From Clostridia bacterium (GTDB lineage: Bacteria; Bacillota; Clostridia; Lachnospirales; Cellulosilyticaceae), in NCBI GenBank assembly GCA_029239755.1, contig JARBUI010000016.1, positions 1 through 64,000 of the forward strand: a DNA stretch of 64,000 nucleotides, given 5' to 3'. Positions within the stretch are counted from its first letter, which is position 1; the number at the start of each line of letters is the position of its first letter. Positions 42,931-52,649 of the stretch are shown here, piece by piece. The notes below the pieces were generated by a model, which was not told where the DNA came from, ran no database searches, and saw only the letters and a program-made list of their open reading frames with translations. Both the position numbers and the translations under genes were made by a program.

Positions 42931-43073
42931 GATAAACCCTCTTTCTCCCGTGCAATATCGTCTTATCTCTCTATAAAGATTTAATTATAACATACCATTT
43001 ATTTTACATTTTATCAATATTATGGATATAAAATATTTTTCACACTATTATAAGGAGCTAGATTATTCAAAAT

Positions 43074-43122
43074 ATAAAAATAAGGAGAAATGTGTATTTT
43101 TACACTTTTCCCCTTATTTTTA
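43074..43122 (-). terminator. terminator of the rubrerythrin gene
   Basis: An imperfect stem AAAAATAAGG…GTGTA / TACAC…CCTTATTTTT with a short TTTT loop, just after the rubrerythrin stop. Its AT-rich arms supply the T-tract in both directions. Confidence 0.75.
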
Positions 43123-43133
43123 TTAAATGTCTC

Positions 43134-43676
43134 TTATTTAAAATATCTTTTTAGTAATCCAGCAAAAGCCTGACCGTGCCTTGCTTCATCTTTACACATT
43201 TCATGCACTGTATCATGAACAGCGTCATAACCTAATTGTTTAGCAAGTGTAGCAAGATCTTTTTTACCCTGACAAGCACCATTCTCTGCATCTACTCTCA
43301 TTTGAAGATTTTTACGTGTATCGCCAGTCACTACTTCTCCAAGCAGTTCTGCAAATTTTGCAGCATGTTCTGCTTCTTCAATTGCTATACGTTTATAAGC
43401 TTCTGCAATCTCTGGGAAACCTTCTCTGTCAGCTTGACGGCTCATTGCAAGATACATACCAACTTCTGTACATTCACCTGCAAAATTTTGACGAAGGCCT
43501 TCTACTACTTTTTCATCTAATCCCTGTGCTACTCCTATTCTATGCTCATCTGCCCAAGCAAGCTCTGCTGCTTGTTCGGTAAACTTTGATGCTGGTGCCT
43601 TACAAATAGGACATTTTTCTGGTGCTTCGTCTCCCTCATGAACATAACCGCAAATTGTACATACATATTTTTTCAT
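43134..43676 (-). CDS. reverse rubrerythrin (NADH peroxidase component)
   Basis: A 180-residue protein. The rubredoxin-like Cys4 iron site is N-terminal (CTIC at 6-9, CPIC at 22-25), and the diiron ferritin-like four-helix bundle follows (…[19 protein letters not shown]…, [29 protein letters not shown]). In ordinary rubrerythrin the order is the other way round. It reduces peroxide and helps anaerobes survive oxygen. A PerR-like box overlies its transcription start (43732-43746). Confidence 0.95.
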   Translation of the reverse strand: MKKYVCTICGYVHEGDEAPEKCPICKAPASKFTEQAAELAWADEHRIGVAQGLDEKVVEGLRQNFAGECTEVGMYLAMSRQADREGFPEIAEAYKRIAIEEAEHAAKFAELLGEVVTGDTRKNLQMRVDAENGACQGKKDLATLAKQLGYDAVHDTVHEMCKDEARHGQAFAGLLKRYFK

Positions 43677-43731
43677 TATTTAATCCCTCCACATATTATT
43701 TATAATTTATTTTATAATAATTTGTATTAAG

Positions 43732-43746
43732 TAATAATAATTATTA
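43732..43746 (-). promoter_or_regulatory. PerR-like operator
   Basis: The 15-bp core TAATAATAATTATTA matches 13 of 15 positions of the PerR box TTATAATnATTATAA, and sits inside a perfect 21-bp palindrome (43729-43749). It lies some 14-20 nt downstream of the -10 of the rubrerythrin promoter, a place where repressor binding would stop transcription. No perR gene is seen in the window. Confidence 0.65.
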
Positions 43747-43759
43747 CTTCCATGTCTAT

Positions 43760-43787
43760 ATAATACCATACTTTTAACTTTTGTCAA
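43760..43787 (-). promoter_or_regulatory. sigma-A promoter of the rubrerythrin gene
   Basis: TTGACA (43782-43787), 16 nt, TATTAT (43760-43765) on the minus strand, 80 nt upstream of the ATG. Confidence 0.75.
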
Positions 43788-43885
43788 CAACTATCTATTA
43801 TTTTTTATTAATATTCATATAAAAAAAGGGCATCTAAATAATAAAATTATTTTTAGATACTCTTTTCTTATGTTAGTCGCAAATA

Positions 43886-45106
43886 TTATTTTATAATAGT
43901 CTTAGTATTATATAAGTCTGTTGTTTTGACGCTGATTTTCTCACTAAGCTTAATAAGTTCATCTTGAGCATATTTAGTCTTAGCTGCATTTTCACTGTCT
44001 GACTTAATTTGTATAGGGTCTCCTGTTTCTCTCTTTTCTACTTTAATAATATGATATCCATAACTTGTTTCTACAAGTTCTGGATAAACTTTGCCAATCT
44101 CTCCTGTAAAAGATGCATTTTCAAATTCAGGAACCATTTGACCTTTAGGAAATGTATATTCTCCCCCTTGATCCTTTGATCCTGGATCTTCTGAATAAGT
44201 TTTTGCAAGTGCAGCCATATCTTCTCCAGCTAATGCTTTCTTTAGCACCTCATCTGCAAGTGCCTTCCCTTTTTCGTCTTTGCTCCCTATAAGAACATGT
44301 TTTACTGTAGCCGTTTCGTACTGTGCTTTTATTTGCTCCATTTGTACGTTAACTTCCTCTTCAGTTGGTGTATACCCTTCACCTATGCTTTCAATAACTT
44401 TTTGTACATAGAGTCCATGAGTAATAAATCCTTCCATATCTTGCTTTTCAACTTGAAGCTTAGTTATTAAGTCTGCATTACTAGTGATGATCTCACTCGC
44501 TTGATCCTGAATGCTCTTTTTTTCTTCCTCAGATAACTCTATGCCTAGTTCTTGTGCTTTATTCTTAGCTGCAACAGATAGTTTCATATCCTTTATTGTA
44601 CTTTCTTTTGCTAAGTCTATTGTTTTACCGCTTGAGTCCATTTCCCACACATTAGGACCTGCTGATTCAAAACGCTGTTGTGTAATCCAAAAGTAAAGAT
44701 TAAAAAGAGGTTCTGTAATAACTTCTTTATCTAAGGTAACTATTACTTCTCTTTTAACTGCTTCAGTTTTTGCAGCTGCACTTTCCTGCGTTGCTGCCTG
44801 GTTTTCTGTCTCCGGCTTCTTAGCCATAGTATTATTATTAAGATACACTGCGGCGAACGTACCAATTATTAAAAGACCGATTACACTCATAACTCCTTTA
44901 AGATTTTTGCCTTTTGATTTTCCCTCGACATTCAGCTTAGCTGGTACTTCGTGAGCGCTTTCTTCTGTCTGTGATAAGATTTGATTACTTTCCACTAATG
45001 CATCTGTTTCTAATTCACTAACGACTGGTTCACCAAGTTTCTCTCCGCACTCTTTGCAGTATTCTTGTTCCTCTGAATTGATATTGCCGCACTCATTACA
45101 TTTCAT
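43886..45106 (-). CDS. membrane-anchored PpiC foldase with zinc ribbon
   Basis: A 406-residue fusion. Residues 1-26 are a four-Cys zinc ribbon (CNECG…CKECGEKLG). After a polar linker a single membrane helix follows (~72-92, VMSVIGLLIIGTFAAVYL). The outer part has a SurA/PrsA-like N domain and a PpiC parvulin rotamase (…TVKHVLIGSKDEKGKA… to GYHIIKVEKRE, ~250-365). So the ribbon is inside the cell and the foldase outside. It may fold exported proteins like PrsA, which is instead a lipoprotein. It lies after proA by 17 nt. Confidence 0.85.
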   Translation of the reverse strand: MKCNECGNINSEEQEYCKECGEKLGEPVVSELETDALVESNQILSQTEESAHEVPAKLNVEGKSKGKNLKGVMSVIGLLIIGTFAAVYLNNNTMAKKPETENQAATQESAAAKTEAVKREVIVTLDKEVITEPLFNLYFWITQQRFESAGPNVWEMDSSGKTIDLAKESTIKDMKLSVAAKNKAQELGIELSEEEKKSIQDQASEIITSNADLITKLQVEKQDMEGFITHGLYVQKVIESIGEGYTPTEEEVNVQMEQIKAQYETATVKHVLIGSKDEKGKALADEVLKKALAGEDMAALAKTYSEDPGSKDQGGEYTFPKGQMVPEFENASFTGEIGKVYPELVETSYGYHIIKVEKRETGDPIQIKSDSENAAKTKYAQDELIKLSEKISVKTTDLYNTKTIIK

Positions 45107-45123
45107 TGTATGATTCTCCCTTT

Positions 45124-46410
45124 TTAAAGTGATATAATTCTCTTATGTGTAAAATGTTTTTTACCCGTTGCATAGTCTGCTACAATTTGCCCAGTTCCGC
45201 ATAATTTATATTTATAAATAAGCAGCCCCTCAATCCCAACCGGCCCTCTAGCATGTATTTTAGACGTACTTACTCCAACTTCTGCTCCAAACCCATACCT
45301 ATACCCATCACTAAACCTTGTAGAAACATTATGAAATACATTTCCTGAATCCACAAGCATCATAAATTCATCAGCTGCTTCCTGATTCATCGTTACAATA
45401 CAGTCTGTATGGCCTGAACCGTACTCATTAATATGCTCTATTGCTTCTTTCACAGAATCTACTATTTTAATGGATAGAATGTAGTCTAAATATTCTGTTG
45501 CCCAATCAGTTTCATCAGCAGGCTCAGCTTCAATGATTTTTCTGGTTTCTTCACACCCTTTAAGAATCACTTGGTGCTTATCTAAAGAATCTTTAAGCTT
45601 TGGCAAAAAGCTAGGGGCAGCATCCTTGTGTACAAGCAAGGTCTCTAATGCATTACATACTGCTACATACTGCACCTTTGAATCAGTTACTACTTTTACT
45701 GCCAGTTCTATATCTGCATCTTTATCAACATAGGTATGGCAAATCCCATCAGCATGTCCCATAACTGGGATATTTGAATTCTTCATAATATAACTTACAA
45801 AAGCATTAGATCCGCGAGGAATAAGTAAATCAATATATTTATCCATCTTTAAAATATTATTCACATCTTCTCTTGTTTCCATCAGAGCTATCCATCCTTC
45901 TGGAAGTCCTGCTTCTTCTGTTGCCTTTTTTATAATTTCATAAAGTATTTTATTTGTTTCTTTTGCTTCGCTTCCGCCTTTAAGGAGTACTGCATTACCA
46001 CTTTTTAAACATAAAGTAGAAATCTGTACAAGTGCATCTGGCCTTGATTCAAAAATGACACCAATCACTCCAATAGGTGAGGCAATTCTTGTTAAAATAA
46101 GATCTTCATCTAATTCTGTTTTGAGCTGTACTTTACCGACAGGATCCTCAAGCCCACAAAGACTTTCTATCCCTTCTATAACATCCTTTATCTTGTTTTC
46201 ATCAAACTTAAGTCTTTTTAAAATAGGCATCGCTACTTGTTCTTGCTCACTATTTTGAATATCAACAGTATTTGCTTTTTCTATTTCCCTTTTATGACTC
46301 TCAAGTGCTTTTGCTATGGCTTTAAGTGCTTTATTTTTTGTATCACTATCTATTGCTGCCAATTGAATAGAGGCTTCTCTGGCGAGTTTAGCCGATTCAT
46401 ATATATTCAT
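45124..46410 (-). CDS. proA: glutamate-5-semialdehyde dehydrogenase (gamma-glutamyl phosphate reductase)
   Basis: A 428-residue aldehyde dehydrogenase-superfamily enzyme, second step of proline synthesis from glutamate. Landmarks are ARIASPIGVIGVIFESRPD, LLKGGSEAKETN, LLIPRGSNAFV, YVAVCNALETLLVH (catalytic Cys, in VCNALE) and GPVGIEGLLIYKYKL. The usual partner proB is not adjacent. The PpiC gene follows by 17 nt and may share the transcript. Confidence 0.97.
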   Translation of the reverse strand: MNIYESAKLAREASIQLAAIDSDTKNKALKAIAKALESHKREIEKANTVDIQNSEQEQVAMPILKRLKFDENKIKDVIEGIESLCGLEDPVGKVQLKTELDEDLILTRIASPIGVIGVIFESRPDALVQISTLCLKSGNAVLLKGGSEAKETNKILYEIIKKATEEAGLPEGWIALMETREDVNNILKMDKYIDLLIPRGSNAFVSYIMKNSNIPVMGHADGICHTYVDKDADIELAVKVVTDSKVQYVAVCNALETLLVHKDAAPSFLPKLKDSLDKHQVILKGCEETRKIIEAEPADETDWATEYLDYILSIKIVDSVKEAIEHINEYGSGHTDCIVTMNQEAADEFMMLVDSGNVFHNVSTRFSDGYRYGFGAEVGVSTSKIHARGPVGIEGLLIYKYKLCGTGQIVADYATGKKHFTHKRIISL

Positions 46411-46523
46411 ATTTACTATCCTCCTACAAATCTATTCTGCCTTTAAGTCTTTTTTTAACACATAATGCTATTATACCTTTTTTACAATATTCTTACAAAC
46501 ATTATCTTATACCTAATAAGAAA

Positions 46524-46542
46524 GCGTGCAAAGAATGCACGC
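46524..46542 (-). terminator. terminator of the GH13 gene
   Basis: GCGTGCA/TGCACGC with a 5-nt loop, followed on the minus strand by TTTCTTATT. It lies 24 nt after the stop of the gene at 46566-48242. Confidence 0.8.
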
Positions 46543-46565
46543 ACTTGTGAATAAAAAAGTCTCTC

Positions 46566-48242
46566 TTAGTTAAGCTCATATACCCTTCCTTCAAAAGGCG
46601 CAAGCTTCATTATCTCCTCGAAAGGGCGCTCTTCTTTATGCGTTGAATAAATAAGCCTCGGCGCTTTTATATTTGTATTTTTGAAATTAATCTTAGTATG
46701 GTTATTTGACATATTAATAAGCACAAACAATTTTTCTTTATTATCTTCTCTTATATAGACTACTGCTTTTTTATGTGCATCACATAATGATGTAAAAGAG
46801 CCCCACGTTAAAACAGGATGTTTTTTTCTAAAAGCTATGGTATCTCGATAGAATGTAAGAATAGATTCTGGATGTTTTTCATCATCTTCTGCATTAAGCT
46901 GCATATAATTAGGGTTAACTTTTATCCAAGGCTTGCCTGTCGTAAACCCAGCATTCTTCATAGCATTCCATTGCATTGGTGTCCGCGCATTATCCCTGTT
47001 TGCTTTCTTTATAATACTTCTTGCTATAAAGGCTGGTACATGCATCATCTGCTGAAGCACTTCATAGGCATTAATTGCCTCATAATCTCTCCATTCATGC
47101 TGCCTAAGCGGACAGTCAACCATTCCAATTTCTTCGCCTTGATAAATAAACGGTGTCCCTCTAAGTGTGAAATTTAATAAACAAAGGGCTTTTGCTGATT
47201 CTCGCCTAAACTTTTTATCATCCCCAAACAATGATACTTGTCTTCTTTGATCATGGTTAGACAAATAACTGCCGATCCACCCACCTTGTTTTTGCATTTC
47301 TGTCTGCCAGCTTATAAGCACCTTTTTAAAATCCAGAATACGCCACCTATAAAGTTTCCTGAAATCATATCGCCCGAGTGACCCACAGCCTAACATGTGC
47401 AAATCAAAATGAAACATCATCTGAAGCTCCTTACTGTCTGGATGAGTATAACGCACCACATCTTCTTGGCCAGCCAGCGCTCCCTCCCCTATTGTAATGC
47501 AGTCATACTTTGATAAAACTTCTCTGTTCATTTCCTGAAGATAGGTATGAGTCTTAGGACGATTGAGCGTGAGTTCTGCTGGAAATTGCAGTCCTTTTTT
47601 ATCTGGGTCCTTGTCTCTAAGTTCTTCGTCCTTACTAATAGCATTAATAACATCCATTCTAAAACCGGCAATCCCTTTATCAAGCCAAAACCGCATGATA
47701 TCATAAATACCTTGGCGCATGTTTACATTTTCCCAGTTCAAATCACATTGATTAGGTGTAAATTGAGTAAGATAATACTCCTTACTCTTTGCATCATAGG
47801 TCCATGAACTGCCGCCAAAAAAACTCATCCAATTGTTAGGTGGGCTGCCTTCTTTTCCTTTTCTAAAAAAATAATAATCTCTATAGGGTGAACTTGGGTC
47901 ATCCAAAGCTTTCTTAAACCACTCATGCTGATCAGAAGTATGATTTGCAACTAAGTCCATTATAATGCCTATCCCACGCAGCTTAGCTTCCTCAAGAAGT
48001 TTATCAAAATCCTCCATTGTTCCAAATTCGGGATTGATATGGTAATAATCATCAATATCATATCCATAATCCTTATTACTTGAAAGATAGACAGGTGAAA
48101 GCCATATAAGATCTATTCCTAATCGTTTCAGATAATCAAGCTTCTCTATAATTCCAACAAGGTCACCTATTCCATCTCCATTTGAATCATTAAAAGAACG
48201 AGGCCAAATCTGATAAATAACTTTTTCCTTCCAGTTTGTCAC
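46566..48242 (-). CDS. GH13 alpha-glucosidase (oligo-1,6-glucosidase-like)
   Basis: A 558-residue cytoplasmic (beta/alpha)8 glucosidase of the GH13 oligo-1,6-glucosidase/alpha-glucosidase group. The Ca2+-binding loop is DSNGDGIGD (19-27), followed by DLVANHTSDQHEWF. The catalytic residues are Asp197 (GFRMDVIN), Glu253 (IGEGA) and Asp331 (LSNHDQRR). Val after the nucleophile Asp (MDVI) is usual in alpha-1,6/alpha-1,4 specific members. It would split short alpha-glucosides taken up by the cell. Trehalose-6-phosphate hydrolase is a less likely alternative. Confidence 0.93.
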   Translation of the reverse strand: MTNWKEKVIYQIWPRSFNDSNGDGIGDLVGIIEKLDYLKRLGIDLIWLSPVYLSSNKDYGYDIDDYYHINPEFGTMEDFDKLLEEAKLRGIGIIMDLVANHTSDQHEWFKKALDDPSSPYRDYYFFRKGKEGSPPNNWMSFFGGSSWTYDAKSKEYYLTQFTPNQCDLNWENVNMRQGIYDIMRFWLDKGIAGFRMDVINAISKDEELRDKDPDKKGLQFPAELTLNRPKTHTYLQEMNREVLSKYDCITIGEGALAGQEDVVRYTHPDSKELQMMFHFDLHMLGCGSLGRYDFRKLYRWRILDFKKVLISWQTEMQKQGGWIGSYLSNHDQRRQVSLFGDDKKFRRESAKALCLLNFTLRGTPFIYQGEEIGMVDCPLRQHEWRDYEAINAYEVLQQMMHVPAFIARSIIKKANRDNARTPMQWNAMKNAGFTTGKPWIKVNPNYMQLNAEDDEKHPESILTFYRDTIAFRKKHPVLTWGSFTSLCDAHKKAVVYIREDNKEKLFVLINMSNNHTKINFKNTNIKAPRLIYSTHKEERPFEEIMKLAPFEGRVYELN

Positions 48243-48311
48243 CTTAACATCTCCTTCTGGATTTCATGCCTATTATCTATTATATTCATAATAGACTTAA
48301 GATAACATTTT

Positions 48312-50276
48312 TTAACTAGTATGCCCCATAAGCTGAATAAAATCTTCTTCTGTTATAATTGAAACGCCTAGTTCTTTAGCTTTTTTATTTTTACTTGAAC
48401 TTGACTCACTGTCATTATTGATCAGATAATCTGTGCTCTTACTCACTGAACCTGTAACTTTCCCGCCAAGTGATTCTATTTTAGCTTGTAATTCTTTACG
48501 ATTTTTAAAGTGATGAACTTCTCCTGTTATAACAAATGTTTTGTCTTTAACAGGCGATTCTGCTGAAGGAATGGTGCCCTCTTGCTGAAACTGAAGTTCC
48601 TTCAGCATGTTTTGAACGACATCTTTGTTTGTTTCCAGGCTAAAGTATTCACTAAATGTCTTTGCAATAACTGGTCCTATACCAGCAATAGATGTGAGGT
48701 CGCTCTCTGATGCATTCATTATCTTTACGACATCATAGTTAAAATGCTTACAAATAAGCTTAGCTGTATTAAGCCCTACTTGTAAGATGCCAAGCGCATA
48801 GATAAAATTAGGCAGCCCAACATTTCTTGACTTTTCAACAGACATCATAAGATTATGGTAGGACTTTTCTCCAAGCCCCTCCATCTGGACTATTTGTTCT
48901 TTAAAATCTGCTAAATGATAAAGAGAACTAAACTCCTTCAAATACCCACTCTCCAAAAACTTCTGAATGGTAGCTTCTGAAAGTCCTTCAATATTCATAG
49001 CATCTCTACTTGTAAAATGCACAAATCCTCTAAGCTTTTGTGCCTTGCAACTGGCATTAACACAGTACAGCGTCTTTGAAGACTTGTCTTGTTTAATGAT
49101 AGTGTGCGCTCCGCACACCGGACATAGTTCCGGCTCTTTAACAGGCCCCGTTTGCGTCATATTCTCAGAAATTTGTGGAATAATCATATTAGCTTTATAA
49201 ACTTTAACTTTATCTCCAATACCTAACTTTAAGTCTTCCAGTATACTTAGGTTATGCACACTAGCTCTCTCCACAGTTGTTCCTTCAATATCTACAGGTT
49301 CAAAAACGGCAACTGGGTTAATAAGACCTGTACGTGAAGTGTTCCATTCAATCCTTATAATCTTAGTCTCTGCAATCTCATCCTGCCACTTAAAAGCAAT
49401 AGAGTCTTTTGGAAACTTTGATGTTTCTCCTAAAGATTTTGAGTACGCGATATCATTATAAGTGAGGACTAAACCATCTGAAGCAAAGTCTTTTTTTGAT
49501 ATTTCCTGGGAAAACTCTGCCACTCTTTCTTCAATAGTTTCTTTTGTCACTTTTTTATACTCTACCACTTCAAATCCTTTTAAACATAACCATTCAAGCT
49601 GCTGACTCTTAGTTCCCATCTCTTCTCCGCCTTCAACAACAGCAAAAGCATATAATCTGACATTTCTTTTAGCCGTAATTTCTGAGTTAAGCTGCCTGAC
49701 GCTGCCGCTGCAAAGGTTTCTCGGATTTTTATACTTTTCTTCGTTCTCATTTAGACTTTCATTAATCTTTTGAAAGTCAGAATAAGTAATTACAGCTTCT
49801 CCTCTTATAACAAGTAACTCCTTATAATCTATGGTTAAAGGTATGTTTTTGAAGGTCTTTGCATTATTCGTAATATCTTCCCCAATTTCGCCATTACCTC
49901 TTGTTACTGCCCGAATCAGTTCTCCGTTATTATAGGTGCATACAATCGTTAATCCATCCAGCTTCCAAGATAATAATCCTTCCTGATTTAAAAGAAAAGT
50001 TTTGAGCTTGCTTATCTCTTTAGTTTTATCTAATGAAAGCATTTTTCTTGAATGCGTTACCTTTGGCAAACTGCTTACTACTTCATACCCTACTTTTCGA
50101 GTGACACTCTGAGCAAGTACAACCCCAGTTTCTTGCTCAAGATGTTTAAGTTCATCATAAAGTTTATCATATTCGTAGTTACTCATTATTTCCGTGTTTT
50201 CTTGTTCGTAAACATATGCAGCTTTACTTAGTAATGCTGTTAATTCTTTCAACCTGTTCATTTGCTCAGTCCGCAT
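48312..50276 (-). CDS. ligA: NAD-dependent DNA ligase
   Basis: A 654-residue LigA. The adenylation domain has the active-site Lys in WKLDG, the nucleotidyltransferase motifs …TRGNGEIGEDITNNAKTFKNIP… and SDGLVLTYND, then the OB fold, a Cys4 zinc finger (CPVC…CVNASC), helix-hairpin-helix repeats (LTSIAGIGPVIAKTF) and a C-terminal BRCT domain (TFVITGEVHHFKNR). All parts are present. It follows pcrA by 32 nt, as in Bacillus, and seals Okazaki fragments. Confidence 0.98.
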   Translation of the reverse strand: MRTEQMNRLKELTALLSKAAYVYEQENTEIMSNYEYDKLYDELKHLEQETGVVLAQSVTRKVGYEVVSSLPKVTHSRKMLSLDKTKEISKLKTFLLNQEGLLSWKLDGLTIVCTYNNGELIRAVTRGNGEIGEDITNNAKTFKNIPLTIDYKELLVIRGEAVITYSDFQKINESLNENEEKYKNPRNLCSGSVRQLNSEITAKRNVRLYAFAVVEGGEEMGTKSQQLEWLCLKGFEVVEYKKVTKETIEERVAEFSQEISKKDFASDGLVLTYNDIAYSKSLGETSKFPKDSIAFKWQDEIAETKIIRIEWNTSRTGLINPVAVFEPVDIEGTTVERASVHNLSILEDLKLGIGDKVKVYKANMIIPQISENMTQTGPVKEPELCPVCGAHTIIKQDKSSKTLYCVNASCKAQKLRGFVHFTSRDAMNIEGLSEATIQKFLESGYLKEFSSLYHLADFKEQIVQMEGLGEKSYHNLMMSVEKSRNVGLPNFIYALGILQVGLNTAKLICKHFNYDVVKIMNASESDLTSIAGIGPVIAKTFSEYFSLETNKDVVQNMLKELQFQQEGTIPSAESPVKDKTFVITGEVHHFKNRKELQAKIESLGGKVTGSVSKSTDYLINNDSESSSSKNKKAKELGVSIITEEDFIQLMGHTS

Positions 50277-50308
50277 AAAGCTCTCCTAACTCAAATAAAT
50301 TCTTACCT

Positions 50309-52573
50309 TTATAACTTTTGTAATTTTGCAAACCTCGTACTTAGCTGTCTTGTTTCCCCGCTTTTGAACTGAATAGTCACAAAAACATCATCTTTTATTT
50401 TATTTATTTCTGTGATAGTTCCCTGCCCGAACATTTTGTGACTTACAGCATCCCCTTCAGTAAAATCAAAAATGGGCTTTGGTAAGTTTTCTATTTTCTT
50501 AGAGGCAGTATTTAGCGAACTGCTCATAGACCCCTGGCCTCTTAAGACCGGCATTTCTGGTTTAGGGGAAGTCTTAACCTCAAAAGTTTTCTTTTCACCC
50601 ATAGCATTTGCCATAAATGACTTCTTTTGCTGATTTAGTTTAGCTAAGTTGGTTGTCTCATTTGGCAGTTCCTTAATAAACCTTGAAGGTAAGCTATATT
50701 TAGTTTGTCCAAATAATGTTCGCTGCTCTGCATAAAGCATATATAGTTTTTCTCTTGCTCTTGTAATACCAACGTAGCATAATCTTCTTTCTTCCTCTAG
50801 CTTATCTTCACCCTCTGTCATACTCATATAGCTTGGGAAAAGCCCTTCTTCAACGCCTGGGATAAACACTACCGGAAACTCAAGACCTTTTGCACTATGA
50901 AGGGTCATAAGAACTACCGAATTACTCTCTTCATCGTAATTATCTATATCTGCAACAAGAGCTACTTCTTCTAGAAATGCCTCCAAACTTGGCTCATCAG
51001 TTTCACTCATATAGTGCATGGTCTTTGATATAAGTTCTTCAATGTTTTGAATACGGTCCTCTGCTGTTTCAGCTTCTGTCTGTCTGATATAAGTAAGATA
51101 GTCAATTTTTTCTATGACCGCTTGAAGCAGCGTCTGAATGTTATTTGATGTTTGAACTATTTCTTTTAGTTCTTCTATAAGTGACGTAAAAGAAATGACC
51201 TTTTGACTTGGTCCTGCTCCTAAAATACCTAATTCTTTTGAAAGCCTTGCAGCTTCAAAAAAGTCCATATTTTGTCTCATTGCATAATCTGTAATCGTAT
51301 TCACACTTGCAGTTCCTACACCTCTTTTTGGAACGTTAATGATACGTTTAATTGCCACATCATCTTTTGTATTAGCCACCACTTTAAGATAACTAATTAA
51401 GTCTTTGATTTCTTTTCTTTCGTAGAATCTTGTTCCTCCAAGGAGTCTATAAGGGATGGAATTTCCCACCATTTTTTCTTCCAGAATACGAGACTGCGCA
51501 TTGGTCCGGTATAAAATGGCAAAGTCTTTATACTCTCTTTCGCCCTGTTCTATGCTGTCTATAATGTTTCTGGTAATTAGATCTGCTTCACGATACTCAT
51601 TGTTTGCCTGAAGTATTGTGATCTCTTGTCCTTCTTCATTATCAGTCCATAGTTTTTTTACTTTTCTTCCTTTATTGTGGGCTACTACACTATTTGCAGC
51701 ATTTAATATATTTTGGGTTGAACGGTAATTTTGCTCCAGTTTAATAACTGCAGCTGAATTAAAATCTTTTTCAAAATCTAGAATATTGCTTATATCTGCA
51801 CCTCTCCACCCGTAAATAGATTGATCATCGTCTCCAACAACACATAGGTTAAGATGCCTTTTTGCAAGCATTTGTACAAGCTGATACTGTGCCCCATTTG
51901 TATCCTGATACTCATCAACTAGTATATATCTGAATTTATTTTGATAATAAGAAAGAATATTTTCATGATCTCTGAAAAGCAAGTAGGTATTAACTAGCAA
52001 ATCATCAAAATCCATAGCATTATTGTCCTTCAGCTTTTTTTGGTAAGCTGAATAAACTTGTGCTATGATTTTTTCTCTGTAATCATCTCCTGCCTTTAAA
52101 ACAGCTGTCTCAGGCGTAATGAGTTCATTCTTTTTACTGCTTATAGCTCCCAGCACAGTTCCTATCGGGAAATTTTTTTCGTTTATATTTAGGACTTTTA
52201 ATATATCTTTTAAAAGTGATTTTTGATCTGCTGTATCATAAATGGTAAAATATCTTCCGTATCCCAGTTCCTCTGGATTCCTTCTTAAAATACGTACACA
52301 CATTGAATGGAAGGTACTTACCCACATGTCATTTGCCATTTCTTCACCAATAAGACTGGCTACCCTGGCTTTCATTTCCTGTGCTGCTTTATTTGTAAAA
52401 GTAATAGCAAGAATAGACCAAGGGGCTACTCCTTTATTTTCTACTAAATGAGCAATACGGTGTGTCAGTACTCTTGTTTTTCCTGAACCAGCCCCGGCTA
52501 ATATAAGGAGGGGGCCTTCTGTATGAAGTACAGCTTCCTTTTGCTTATCATTTAATCCAGTTGTAAAATCCAT
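50309..52573 (-). CDS. pcrA: ATP-dependent DNA helicase PcrA
   Basis: A 754-residue UvrD/Rep superfamily 1A helicase. Q motif LNDKQKEAV, Walker A LAGAGSGKTRVL, motif Ia AITFTNKAAQEM, motif II VDEYQDTNGAQY, motif III VVGDDDQSIYGWRGAD, motif IV LEQNYRST, motif V TLHSAKGLEFPVVF, and motif VI VGITRAREKLY. The C-terminal tail (~690-754) is the Tudor-like domain that binds RNA polymerase. It unwinds DNA in repair and replication and precedes ligA. Confidence 0.98.
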   Translation of the reverse strand: MDFTTGLNDKQKEAVLHTEGPLLILAGAGSGKTRVLTHRIAHLVENKGVAPWSILAITFTNKAAQEMKARVASLIGEEMANDMWVSTFHSMCVRILRRNPEELGYGRYFTIYDTADQKSLLKDILKVLNINEKNFPIGTVLGAISSKKNELITPETAVLKAGDDYREKIIAQVYSAYQKKLKDNNAMDFDDLLVNTYLLFRDHENILSYYQNKFRYILVDEYQDTNGAQYQLVQMLAKRHLNLCVVGDDDQSIYGWRGADISNILDFEKDFNSAAVIKLEQNYRSTQNILNAANSVVAHNKGRKVKKLWTDNEEGQEITILQANNEYREADLITRNIIDSIEQGEREYKDFAILYRTNAQSRILEEKMVGNSIPYRLLGGTRFYERKEIKDLISYLKVVANTKDDVAIKRIINVPKRGVGTASVNTITDYAMRQNMDFFEAARLSKELGILGAGPSQKVISFTSLIEELKEIVQTSNNIQTLLQAVIEKIDYLTYIRQTEAETAEDRIQNIEELISKTMHYMSETDEPSLEAFLEEVALVADIDNYDEESNSVVLMTLHSAKGLEFPVVFIPGVEEGLFPSYMSMTEGEDKLEEERRLCYVGITRAREKLYMLYAEQRTLFGQTKYSLPSRFIKELPNETTNLAKLNQQKKSFMANAMGEKKTFEVKTSPKPEMPVLRGQGSMSSSLNTASKKIENLPKPIFDFTEGDAVSHKMFGQGTITEINKIKDDVFVTIQFKSGETRQLSTRFAKLQKL

Positions 52574-52628
52574 ATTCTTACTTCTCCTTTATTTTAAACT
52601 TAGGGGTTATGCTTTTTTGAATAAAATA

Positions 52629-52649
52629 AAACAGCCCTATAAGCTGTTT
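52629..52649 (-). terminator. terminator after yerC
   Basis: AAACAGC/GCTGTTT with a 7-nt loop, followed on the minus strand by TATTTTATT, overlapping the stop of yerC. It lies just before pcrA, so pcrA-ligA may have its own start site or depend on read-through. Confidence 0.75.

Noticed and set aside
42931..43073. yybP-ykoY manganese riboswitch before the GDT1-family gene
   Set aside because: The gap is too short and lacks the conserved loops.
46566..48242. Trehalose-6-phosphate hydrolase for the GH13 gene
   Set aside because: No PTS trehalose transporter or treR-like gene is adjacent; the general oligo-1,6/alpha-glucosidase name is safer.
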